Source: Photobacterium ganghwense (GTDB taxonomy: Bacteria; Pseudomonadota; Gammaproteobacteria; Enterobacterales; Vibrionaceae). Taken from it: a stretch of DNA of 64,000 nucleotides. The stretch's first letter is position 1, and each line of letters begins with the position of its first letter. The notes under the pieces are model-generated. The model searched no databases. It was not told the origin of the DNA and saw only the letters and a program-made list of their open reading frames with translations. A program made the position numbers and the translations under genes. Of this stretch, positions 35,595 to 42,678 are shown piece by piece. The DNA is taken from positions 1 to 64,000 of the forward strand of contig NZ_PYMI01000011.1 in assembly GCF_003025595.1 (NCBI RefSeq). Direction: 5' to 3'.

Positions 35595-35736
35595 TATAGC
35601 GCAGCGGGACTCCTCTGATGCCAGGCACATTTGAGGAGCAGAATATTTGCCCTCAGGCAGAAGGAAATTTTGTTGGGGGAATGGACTGAACTGTGTTAGC
35701 TTCGAAAGACATCAGGAGTTAAAGATAAGGAATATC

Positions 35737-36018
35737 ATGTTGAACGTGAATGAATATTTTGAAGGCCAGGTAAAGTCTATCGGGTTTGAAAGCGGCGGTG
35801 AGCGTGCCAGTGTTGGTGTGATGTTGCCGGGTGAATATACGTTTGCGACCGCGGCGCCGGAGCGCATGACGGTGGTCAAAGGGGCCATGACCGTTAAGTT
35901 GCCGGGTCATATTGACTGGGAAACTTACTATCCCGGTGATGATTTCGAAGTCCCGGGCGATGCCTCTTTCCATGTTAAAGTCGAGAAAGAAACGGCTTAT
36001 CTGTGTGACTACCTCTAA
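35737..36018 (+). CDS. ppnP: pyrimidine/purine nucleoside phosphorylase
   Basis: PpnP (formerly YaiE, DUF1255) is a cupin that phosphorolyses many nucleosides. The 93 residues are full length from MLNVNEYFEGQVKSIGFE, with GVMLPGEYTFATAAPERMTV and a typical end FHVKVEKETAYLCDYL. ATG 35737 has AAGGA 6 bases upstream; the frame is open further without similarity. It is the last chromosomal gene before the island. Confidence 0.93.
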   Translation: MLNVNEYFEGQVKSIGFESGGERASVGVMLPGEYTFATAAPERMTVVKGAMTVKLPGHIDWETYYPGDDFEVPGDASFHVKVEKETAYLCDYL

Positions 36019-36040
36019 CGGTCAGTACCCCCTAAGAAAC

Positions 36041-36069
36041 AAAAAGGCCTACATCTGAGATGTAGGCCT
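36041..36069 (-). terminator. presumed original fis terminator, now stranded left of the island
   Basis: AGGCCTACATCT and AGATGTAGGCCT form a nearly loopless perfect stem, and on the minus strand TTTTTGTTTC follows. It lies just left of attL. If the island is removed, it falls about 30 bp after the fis stop, the natural place for its terminator. It may also serve ppnP on the plus strand. Confidence 0.75.
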
Positions 36070-36099
36070 GAAAATACGCGGGCTAATTCCAGCGGAATT

Positions 36100-36114
36100 A
36101 GTTCATGCCGTATT
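36100..36114. repeat. attachment site attL (copy of the fis 3' end)
   Basis: AGTTCATGCCGTATT is identical to the fis 3' end at 42681-42695. Read on the minus strand it continues into ACTAATTCC, giving a TAA stop in the fis frame, as the uninterrupted gene would have had. Confidence 0.85.
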
Positions 36115-36245
36115 ATCAAAACCCTTGTCTCCAGTTGTTCTCTTTTGTTTTTTCTCTTCCGTTAATCTCTTATTTTGCAATTGGTTACGGTGGTTTCTTG
36201 TTTCTGCTTGTCTTGGTTTGTTTTCGTTTTTGTGGTTAACTCCGT

Positions 36246-36263
36246 GTACATATCGGGGTACAT
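36246..36263. repeat. island-end direct repeat, left copy
   Basis: GTACATATCGGGGTACAT lies 132 bp inside attL. It matches 17 of 18 bases of the copy near attR. It could be an arm-type integrase site or an operator controlling int, whose ATG is 32 bp away. Confidence 0.7.
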
Positions 36264-36294
36264 GAAGATGGCGTGTACCCTGTGAGAGGGAACA

Positions 36295-37515
36295 ATGGCA
36301 AAACTATACGACAAACAACTAAAAGCACTTCTAAACAAGCCTCACGATAAAACAACTGTTTATTCCGATGGTGATGGTCTTGGGGCAAGAGTTTCGCCTA
36401 TGGGCAAGATCCGTTGGCAGTTCCGTTACAAGATTGAAGGTAATAATAAGCGCATAGATTTGGGTGATTACCCAGAGCTATCAATACAGAAAGCGAGAGA
36501 GCTGACTAAACAATGTCGGGAGTGGTTGGCCGAAGGCCATGACCCCAAGCTTAAGCGCGATTTGGAGAGAAGTGCAACACTAAAGCCTGTTACAGTACAA
36601 GAGGCTTTGGAGTATTGGCTGGTGGAGTATGCAGAAGAAAAACGCGCCAATGCCAGCAAACACCGTTCTCAGTTTGCACGCCACCTTTATCCTTATATTG
36701 GGCATTTACCATTGGAACAGACCGAAACTCGGCATTGGCTGGAATGCTTTGACCGAGCAAGAAAAGGCATCCCTGGTAAGCAACGCCCAGCACCCGTTGC
36801 TGCTGGGTATGTATTTCAAAACGCAAAACAGGCACTTCGTTTTTGTCGTGTTCGCCGTTATGCCACCAGCAGAGCCTTAGATGACTTGGTTGTAACAGAT
36901 GTAGGTAAAAAGCAGCAAAAAATCGATCGTGTTTTAACCGATCAGGAGCTAGGTGATGTTTGGAACCTGTTTCAAAATGAACGCTATTTGCCATATTATC
37001 GCAATTTAATCAGGCTATTGATGGTCTTCGGAGCAAGAACTCAAGAAGTTAGGTTGTCTAAGTGGGATGAGTGGGACTTTGAGCGTCTAGTATGGACGGT
37101 TCCGAAAAGCCATAGTAAAACAAAAAACAAGATCACAAGACCAATACCAGAGCAACTGAAGCCCTGGCTATTGGAGTTGAAAGCAACATATAAAGAAAAT
37201 GATTATGTACTTGGCGAGTTGAAGAACCCAGAAGCTGTTAGCCAAAATGGGGGACAGTTTTGGAAGCGTTTGGGCCATAAGGAATCATGGACATTACATG
37301 ATTTGAGACGCACTCTGGATACTCGTATTAATGATCTTGGTATTGCACCACCGTATGTTGTTGAGCAGCTTCTTGGCCATACGATGCCGGGAGTCATGGC
37401 TATTTACAACAGAAGCCAGTATTTGCCTGAGAAGGCTGAAGCTTTAAATAAATGGATTGAGTGGCTAGAGTTAATCTCCACTCAACCACACAATGTTGTA
37501 TTAATGCGTGCTTAA
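36295..37515 (+). CDS. int: tyrosine-type site-specific integrase
   Basis: A 406-residue integrase of the P4/CP4-57-like class. It has an N-terminal DUF4102-type arm-binding region (KLYDKQLKAL, YSDGDGLGARVSPMGKIRWQ), a core-binding domain (about 95-200) and a catalytic domain with Arg248 (FGARTQEVRL), His335 and Arg338 (LHDLRRT), His362 (LLGHTMPG) and Tyr371 (AIYNRSQ). All catalytic residues are present, so it looks active. GAGAGGG lies 5 bases before ATG. It is 180 bp from attL and is the only plus-strand gene of the island. It would catalyse integration at fis. Confidence 0.95.
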   Translation: MAKLYDKQLKALLNKPHDKTTVYSDGDGLGARVSPMGKIRWQFRYKIEGNNKRIDLGDYPELSIQKARELTKQCREWLAEGHDPKLKRDLERSATLKPVTVQEALEYWLVEYAEEKRANASKHRSQFARHLYPYIGHLPLEQTETRHWLECFDRARKGIPGKQRPAPVAAGYVFQNAKQALRFCRVRRYATSRALDDLVVTDVGKKQQKIDRVLTDQELGDVWNLFQNERYLPYYRNLIRLLMVFGARTQEVRLSKWDEWDFERLVWTVPKSHSKTKNKITRPIPEQLKPWLLELKATYKENDYVLGELKNPEAVSQNGGQFWKRLGHKESWTLHDLRRTLDTRINDLGIAPPYVVEQLLGHTMPGVMAIYNRSQYLPEKAEALNKWIEWLELISTQPHNVVLMRA

Positions 37516-37580
37516 ATACATAGAGAAATCGGTATTTCAATCAGATAGGAGCTATTTGCTCCCATCTGATAGTGGGAAGG

Positions 37581-39113
37581 TTATGTAGTTTGAGGTGGTG
37601 GAGTGAGCTTTTTATTCACAATTTCTGCTATGCGGTATTCGTAGTCATGGTAGCTATCTAAGTATTGTGGATCAACGTGGTGGCATTCTATGATGTTGAA
37701 ATCAATGGCTCTTCCTGATGAATCCTTGCGCTTAGTATTGTATTTAAAGAACGAGTCATAACGGTTTGGAGCTACGCCTTCGAATGGTTCAAATACCACT
37801 TTATTTGGCTCTGTACTATCAGTTATAGCATCTCCATGAAGCTGAATTGCAAGGCTTTTTTCATAAGGCTCAATGTAAACGACACGTATGATACCCGCGG
37901 CAACTATGTGTCTTGCACAGTTGTGACACGGATAAGTCGTACAGTAGAGTGTTTTATCTTGAGAGCTACATGATGCTTTTCTGGCTAGACTAGTAATTGC
38001 ATCCATTTCAGCATGAATTGCGCGAGAGTATTCGATAATGGACTTAGCTTTAGTTTCATTAAGAATGCTATTAGCTAATTCTTTAGCCTTACGTTGAGGG
38101 ATGCTATTGTGCATCAACACGCTTTCAATTTCAGCTTCTAGTATTTGCTTATGTTTATCATTTGAGCAGCGTTTTTGATGAATACACCGAAAGTCATCTG
38201 TAGAGTTTGCATCATAGAGGCCTCCCTTATATTTTGGAACATCATTGCACCCAGTAGCGATGATTTGCCCTGTATCATCCATGATAGCGGCACCTACTTG
38301 TCTAGAGAGGCATGCAGACTTTAAGGATTCTGAATACGCTGTAAATAGGCCGATTTCGTCATGAGTTGGTGTTATGCCTACCTGGCCATGAATAAGGTTT
38401 ACAAATCTACTGACGGATTTTCTCATTAGCTTACTTTGATTTGAGAGGTTCCTAATGAAATAATCGGCACTATAAAGAGCTTTCTCTACTTGTTGACCAT
38501 ATGGGTCATCAGCCTTACGGTCTCTTCTTATTAGTTCGTCAATGTGTGAAGCAGCTATTTGCTCATCACTTAAGTTAACTCTTCGTTCCTTCTCTGTTCT
38601 GATAAGGCCGATTTGGTAGAAGTTATTTGGATATACTGTTCTGAGAAGACTTATCTCGTCAGGGTGTTTCAGCTGATCAATGATATACGCCACTTTCAGG
38701 TCAGTTTTTACGATTTCACCTTCATCTGAACCTGTACCAAAGTGTTTATCTCTGTATACAGTAATGGCATTGATAGCAACTTCGGCTAGAAATGTATTTT
38801 TGTGCTTTTTTCGAAGTACATCACCAGCATCTTGTAGTTTCTTGTATCGTTCATAACCCCTCAAATTAGATAGATCACCACCGACAATATCACTTATGTG
38901 ATCACTAATTCTAATATGATGGACGGTGTATCCAGAGGCTGTTAGCACACTGCTTAATGTTTCTTTTAATGCTTTTACACCGGAACCAATAGCACCACAA
39001 AGCCCGATAACTAGCTCTTGGGAACGCCTGTTCTGGATGTGTTTGGTAGTACTTTCTGGTGTTAAGCCATCTGATGGTGATGCTTGGGGAGGGGCAACAG
39101 CTACAACTGTCAT
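37581..39113 (-). CDS. avcD: deoxycytidylate deaminase antiphage protein (AvcD/DcdV-like)
   Basis: A 510-residue two-domain protein. The N-terminal part (about 30-290) is a P-loop kinase-like domain with LVIGLCGAIGSGVKALKETL and HHIRISDHI. The C-terminal part is a zinc deoxycytidylate deaminase with SRAIHAEMDAI (HAE) and TTYPCHNCARHIVAAGI (PCxxC). This architecture is that of the Vibrio AvcD/DcdV defence enzymes, which deplete dCTP/dCMP during phage infection and are held off by a small RNA encoded just upstream. I chose ATG 39113; the frame begins with a TTG ten codons earlier. Upstream on the same strand lie a promoter, a small ORF and a hairpin where that RNA would be. Confidence 0.88.
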   Translation of the reverse strand: MTVVAVAPPQASPSDGLTPESTTKHIQNRRSQELVIGLCGAIGSGVKALKETLSSVLTASGYTVHHIRISDHISDIVGGDLSNLRGYERYKKLQDAGDVLRKKHKNTFLAEVAINAITVYRDKHFGTGSDEGEIVKTDLKVAYIIDQLKHPDEISLLRTVYPNNFYQIGLIRTEKERRVNLSDEQIAASHIDELIRRDRKADDPYGQQVEKALYSADYFIRNLSNQSKLMRKSVSRFVNLIHGQVGITPTHDEIGLFTAYSESLKSACLSRQVGAAIMDDTGQIIATGCNDVPKYKGGLYDANSTDDFRCIHQKRCSNDKHKQILEAEIESVLMHNSIPQRKAKELANSILNETKAKSIIEYSRAIHAEMDAITSLARKASCSSQDKTLYCTTYPCHNCARHIVAAGIIRVVYIEPYEKSLAIQLHGDAITDSTEPNKVVFEPFEGVAPNRYDSFFKYNTKRKDSSGRAIDFNIIECHHVDPQYLDSYHDYEYRIAEIVNKKLTPPPQTT

Positions 39114-39129
39114 TGTACATCTCTCATAT

Positions 39130-39156
39130 TCTACAAGGTTCAATTAACCCTGTAGA
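39130..39156 (-). promoter_or_regulatory. hairpin in the avcD leader
   Basis: TCTACAGGGTT and AACCTTGTAGA on the minus strand pair in 10 of 11 positions around AATTG, 17 bp before the avcD ATG. It could be the 3' stem of an AvcI-like RNA or limit avcD translation. Confidence 0.5.
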
Positions 39157-39182
39157 CTATAAGAGTAGTGCAATTCGGCAAG

Positions 39183-39341
39183 TTACCATTTTAGTTTTTT
39201 TGCAGCTGCTAACACATTTTTTTGAGATTTCTCACTTTTTCGAACTCTAGAGCCAATAGGCACGACATTAGAATAGCAGTTGTTATCATTCTGCTTTGCG
39301 GCTTTGGTTTCTTTTTCCTCTTGTCTGATTAGAGATAGCAT
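39183..39341 (-). CDS. small basic ORF in the avcD leader (possibly part of an AvcI-like RNA)
   Basis: A 52-codon frame from ATG 39341 (AGGA 8 bases upstream) encodes MLSLIRQEEKETKAAKQNDN and ends KNVLAAAKKLKW. It is rich in lysine and glutamine, with no known domain. It lies between the promoter at 39382-39409 and avcD. In known AvcD loci this position is occupied by the antitoxin RNA, so the reading frame may be incidental to an RNA function. Confidence 0.5.
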   Translation of the reverse strand: MLSLIRQEEKETKAAKQNDNNCYSNVVPIGSRVRKSEKSQKNVLAAAKKLKW

Positions 39342-39381
39342 AGTGAGTCCTACTTGCTTGGGGTGAGATAACAGGTTGCGA

Positions 39382-39409
39382 ATTGTACAGCTTCCGTACA
39401 TCAATTCAA
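39382..39409 (-). promoter_or_regulatory. promoter of the avcD leader with a palindromic operator
   Basis: On the minus strand TTGAAT (39404-39409) and TACAAT (39382-39387) are 16 bp apart. Between and overlapping them is TGTAC-N7-GTACA (39385-39401), an operator-like inverted repeat sharing its GTAC half-site with repeats elsewhere in the island. Confidence 0.6.
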
Positions 39410-39694
39410 TATCAATTTAGCTTAAAAAAAAAAATTAGTGAAGAATAAACTCGAATAATGAGATGTATATGCAACTTTTTTAAGTTATTGTAATAAAAGA
39501 GATTTTCATTTTCGCTCCTGTATGTTGTATGTTGCTTATGCAGGAGGCACTACATGTGGTAGTTCAATACAAGATAGGTTCAGTAGCTATCATTTGTCTG
39601 TAGGGGGAGTAGATGTATATTTAAAGCCCAGTACATATGTTTGTACTGAGCGTCATTCTATATGAGGTAACAGATAGTATTTACGTTGGTTGTG
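39410..39694. other. intergenic region between avcD leader and the HGGxSTG gene
   Basis: Very AT-rich, including an 11-base A tract (39424-39434). A stem CAGTACA/TGTACTG (39629-39648) may end the HGGxSTG transcript, though the T tract is weak. No gene is supported. A plus-strand 15-codon frame after AGGAGG (about 39540-39600) is too short to call. Confidence 0.4.
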
Positions 39695-40258
39695 CTACCA
39701 GTTATAACCAGGATGTCTCGAACTATATTTTTTGAACCAATTAGCTAGATACTCTCTATCAGGTGCGGACAATTGCCTAAAAAATTTATGAAATACAATC
39801 ATCGGTGCATATACATGAAACGCTAGATGTGGGGCATGGGTTTCTTGATAATAAGTATCTAGCGCTGACTGAATGATGATCAGTGCTTCAGGTGTTACGT
39901 TAAACATGATGTAGTACTTCAACATTTCTAGCGGAATTTGGTCTTGTTCAACAACATCAAAGACTGTGTCCCAGTCGATTTCATCGGCCAGCATTAGCTC
40001 CACCAGCTTTTCATAACTGGAAAGGGCTCTGATGACATACTCTGTCTTGACAGGCTTACCGAAGAACCAGTCTGGGAAGTCTTTTTGGGCGTTCGCTCTT
40101 GAAGCCAGTTGCCCTAACTCTGTTTTTGCGCCAGTAGCGTGCCCACCATGAAGTTTACAGCGCCCATTTTTTTTGTTGCCTTTACGCTTGCAGGGGATGC
40201 CATGGCGTGTTTTTGCTCCGCACATCGGGAGGCTGTTTAAGTCGAATCTACCGTTCAT
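39695..40258 (-). CDS. HGGxSTG-motif protein
   Basis: A 187-residue protein. Near the N terminus lies CGAKTRHGIPCKRKGNKKN followed by GRCKLHGGHATGAKT. This is the cysteine/histidine HGGx(S/T)G motif (Cys, Cys, Cys, His) of small proteins common in prophages and integrative elements. The rest is helical without a known domain, ending LANWFKKYSSRHPGYNW. The biochemical role is unknown. It lies 114 bp downstream of the replication-type gene on the same strand. Confidence 0.75.
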   Translation of the reverse strand: MNGRFDLNSLPMCGAKTRHGIPCKRKGNKKNGRCKLHGGHATGAKTELGQLASRANAQKDFPDWFFGKPVKTEYVIRALSSYEKLVELMLADEIDWDTVFDVVEQDQIPLEMLKYYIMFNVTPEALIIIQSALDTYYQETHAPHLAFHVYAPMIVFHKFFRQLSAPDREYLANWFKKYSSRHPGYNW

Positions 40259-40372
40259 TTAAGCTTCCTTTTTATTGGGGTTTAATGAAGTGCGAATGGC
40301 TTTTTTCCCTTTTAAGTGCGAAACCACCTTCGGTTCATAGGGTTCGTTTTGAGACGGTGAAATTGTTCGCAC

Positions 40373-40948
40373 TTAGTTACTGTTTGTGGTTGCTGGCTTA
40401 GGCTTGTTTCGGCTGGTTTGATAGTCCTTCGTTTGCTTTGGTCGATAACCTTTGGTTGCATTTTTTGCGAGATAGCTAAGCCGGTAGATAGCTGCTTGTT
40501 GGCTTTTCGTGCAGCTTCTTGATATCTGGTAATAACAATGCCTTGGAACGTAGAAGTTGAGCACCTGCTGGTTCTGAATCATCTTTTCTATGAGCTTAAT
40601 GATATTGCTGGGGTGATTAACCTTATGGCCATTGAGTAACAGTGCGGTATGGTAATGAGGATATTTGCCTGAGAGCTGCTCTCTTGCCCAAGCATAGCCA
40701 ACGATACAGTTGTATTGCCTCTTTAAATGAGACACTAATCTACGCATGAACATAGATAGGTGCTTACTGTCCAGTGCCGATGTTAGGCATTTGAAGTCTA
40801 CTCGGATCATGAGCAATCGAGAGTAGTGTGTAAGTAGTACAGATAGCTGCTCCATTGTTTTTCTCATTATTTTGCTATTGATACCTGTATCAAAGTGCAT
40901 GATCTGCCAAATAATATCGTCGTAGATAAAGTTGTCTGTTTTAATCAT
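40373..40948 (-). CDS. YagK/YfjJ-type (inovirus Gp2-like) replication protein
   Basis: A 191-residue protein resembling the YagK/YfjJ C-terminal or inovirus Gp2 family. Key elements are LLMIRVDFKCLTSALDSKH, YAWAREQLSGKYPHYHTALL with an HUH-like His-Tyr-His, and YRLSYLAKNATKGYRP at the end. Relatives are thought to be rolling-circle-type initiators of satellite elements. It is short compared with full Gp2 proteins, so truncation at the N terminus is possible. A nick site cannot be pointed to. Confidence 0.72.
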   Translation of the reverse strand: MIKTDNFIYDDIIWQIMHFDTGINSKIMRKTMEQLSVLLTHYSRLLMIRVDFKCLTSALDSKHLSMFMRRLVSHLKRQYNCIVGYAWAREQLSGKYPHYHTALLLNGHKVNHPSNIIKLIEKMIQNQQVLNFYVPRHCYYQISRSCTKSQQAAIYRLSYLAKNATKGYRPKQTKDYQTSRNKPKPATTNSN

Positions 40949-41140
40949 TGGGCGGTAAATAATATAAATATCCTGCGGTTATTTCTTACCATGCAATGAC
41001 CTAAACTCAGTAATGAAAAGGCTCCAAGCCACCAGCACGATGAAAATGTGTTGATGAAAAACCTTGTTTAGCGTGTCAGCTGGTGCTTGCTTGCATTGTG
41101 ATGTCTTGGAAAGGAACAGGTAGCCCTGTCCTTTCTTGTG

Positions 41141-41347
41141 TTAGCGGTTGTAGAGCCAAGCGTTGAAATCGTCTTCACGCCAGCCGATCTTGTTTTCACT
41201 TAACTTAATAGGCGTGGGGAAGCAGCCTGATCTTATCCCGCGATAGAGTGTTGAACGGCTAACACCTAAAAGGCGTTGCATTTCAGTTGGCTTGATGAAT
41301 CGTGTAACTGGCTTGGTTTGGGCTACGTGTTTGCAAGGCGGTTGCAT
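41141..41347 (-). CDS. AlpA-family transcriptional regulator (second copy)
   Basis: A 68-residue protein with a MerR/AlpA-like helix-turn-helix: FIKPTEMQRLLGVSRSTLYR, then GIRSGCFPTPIKLSENKIGW and REDDFNAWL. The pattern (S-x-x-Y/R, FP, IGW, W at the end) is typical of AlpA activators of integrase and excision genes. Its ATG follows the stop of the preceding AlpA gene without a gap, so the pair is translationally coupled. Confidence 0.85.
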   Translation of the reverse strand: MQPPCKHVAQTKPVTRFIKPTEMQRLLGVSRSTLYRGIRSGCFPTPIKLSENKIGWREDDFNAWLYNR

Positions 41348-41563
41348 TTAAATCTCCATAGCGCGGTCATTTACCCAGCTCATAATTTCGGATAAGCGCC
41401 AGCCTACCGAGCGGCTACCTAGCCTTAGTCGTTTAGGAAAGCGGCCTTGCTTTTCGAGTTGGTATGCCTGTGAGCGTGAAATCGATGTAATTTGTAGGCG
41501 CTCGGCCTCGCGGATTACTCGGTCTTGAATGGAATGTTGATGGTTATTAAAAGCAGACATCAT
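41348..41563 (-). CDS. AlpA-family transcriptional regulator (first copy)
   Basis: A 71-residue protein with the same fold as its neighbour: QITSISRSQAYQLEKQGRFP, KRLRLGSRSVGWRLSEIMSW. The start has AAGG a few bases upstream; ATG occurs twice in a row (41563 and 41560). Tandem AlpA genes may let the element separate control of excision and replication. Upstream lies a 31-bp imperfect palindrome with GGTACA/TGTACC ends (41625-41655), a likely operator. Confidence 0.85.
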   Translation of the reverse strand: MMSAFNNHQHSIQDRVIREAERLQITSISRSQAYQLEKQGRFPKRLRLGSRSVGWRLSEIMSWVNDRAMEI

Positions 41564-41624
41564 TCACCTTTGTTATGTCTTCATTTGCGTTGGGTGAATG
41601 ATGCTGGTTTTCGATCGTGCAGTC

Positions 41625-41655
41625 GGTACATAAATCAAAATTTGAATTTTGTACC
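41625..41655. promoter_or_regulatory. 31-bp imperfect palindrome upstream of the alpA pair
   Basis: GGTACA (41625-41630) and TGTACC (41650-41655) flank an AT-rich centre that is itself nearly self-complementary, with two mismatched pairs. It sits 62 bp before the first alpA start and just after the DUF6387-like stop, so it may regulate alpA. Confidence 0.6.
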
Positions 41656-41671
41656 TTTTGATGGTGGATCG

Positions 41672-42565
41672 TTAAAGGCTAAGTACTTTCCGACTTAATA
41701 GCGATTTATCTTCTCTGATTTTGCTAAATAATCGATTCATGAGCTCTGTATTCAAGACGGTGTTTGCATAGTAAGGACGGATTGTTCTCTTTACTTGATA
41801 CTCGTCTTTCTCTCCATCAAATAGTATGCGGCTCAACAGTGAAGCGGATGGCTTAAGCGGCGCAAGTTGGTTATTGGGGTGAGTAAGAAAGTAAAAATCC
41901 AGATCTAGGAAGGCAATCGCCTTGTATTCGATGATCTTTTTTAATGTTTGAAGGTTATCATGCTTTTTGTCGTCAGAGGACTTTTCTGGGCATCTTAGTT
42001 TTTCTCTGAGCTGGGGGAGCAGGTAGGCAATATCCTTTAGGATTTGTTGATCGTTAGCGTTCTCCAAGTCAATAGATAACAAAACACTATCGCGGGAGGC
42101 GTTGAAAGGCATTTGGTACTCAGCACGGTTTCGTTCTAGTTCTTCTTTTTGAGTGATTTCACGTGTTGCGTCTGGGGATGGTACTTTGCCATTGAAAAAC
42201 TCAGCAGGGGATGGAAGAGGGGGTCTACGGGCATCGTTCGCGTCTTTCATCATAGTAAGGGTTTCTAAATCGATGCGTTTCATCACGTGAACAGAGTTAG
42301 TTTCTAGTGGGAGGCTGGCCCTGGTAATAGTTGGGCAGGAACTAACGATTGGATTACCTCTGGTTATTTGTGTCCAGCCATTCTCTCTAAACCTGCCTCG
42401 ACAGTATTGAGGTATTCGCTCATGGAGTGTAAGCCTGTAGTCGAGTTCATTTAGGAACTCTCCGATAGTGATGCTGTTTAATTGGTCGTAGTTTCTGATA
42501 TTAAACCAGCTAGGCCAATCGTCATGATTGGTATTCCGGATACTTTTACGCTTTGTCGATGGCAT
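41672..42565 (-). CDS. DUF6387-like protein of unknown function
   Basis: A 297-residue protein from MPSTKRKSIRNTNHDDWPSW. The N-terminal WPSWFNIRNYDQLNSITIGE segment with LDYRLTLHERI recalls DUF6387 proteins, which are found at the edges of integrative elements; the match is from memory. No enzymatic motif or membrane segment is seen. An earlier in-frame start (42655) would run across the island-end repeats and the fis terminator and is less likely. It is the gene nearest attR. Confidence 0.55.
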   Translation of the reverse strand: MPSTKRKSIRNTNHDDWPSWFNIRNYDQLNSITIGEFLNELDYRLTLHERIPQYCRGRFRENGWTQITRGNPIVSSCPTITRASLPLETNSVHVMKRIDLETLTMMKDANDARRPPLPSPAEFFNGKVPSPDATREITQKEELERNRAEYQMPFNASRDSVLLSIDLENANDQQILKDIAYLLPQLREKLRCPEKSSDDKKHDNLQTLKKIIEYKAIAFLDLDFYFLTHPNNQLAPLKPSASLLSRILFDGEKDEYQVKRTIRPYYANTVLNTELMNRLFSKIREDKSLLSRKVLSL

Positions 42566-42594
42566 ATCAAAAGTCTCATAGAAAATACCCCGGG

Positions 42595-42612
42595 GTACAT
42601 GTCGGGGTACAT
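42595..42612. repeat. island-end direct repeat, right copy
   Basis: GTACATGTCGGGGTACAT lies 68 bp inside attR, in the same orientation as the left copy. GGGGTACAT is itself repeated in tandem here (42592-42612). Confidence 0.7.
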
Positions 42613-42619
42613 ATAACAA

Positions 42620-42653
42620 GAAAGGGGCTGTCCAATTAAGGAAAGCCCCTTTC
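42620..42653 (-). terminator. island-borne terminator for fis
   Basis: GAAAGGGGCT and AGCCCCTTTC form a 10-bp stem, followed on the minus strand by TTGTT. It lies 26 bp after the fis stop but inside the island, so it replaces the chromosomal terminator displaced to 36041-36069. Confidence 0.8.
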
Positions 42654-42678
42654 AATACAGTTATTTGCTGGTGAGTTA

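Noticed and set aside
36246..36282. Short-repeat cluster considered as a CRISPR array
   Set aside because: Only two or three GTAC words with irregular spacing and no spacer-repeat periodicity; no cas genes anywhere in the window.
39540..39600. 15-codon plus-strand hydrophobic frame (VVVQYKIGSVAIICL) after AGGAGG
   Set aside because: Tempting as a toxin-like peptide, but it is too short and has no promoter or antisense partner that I can show.
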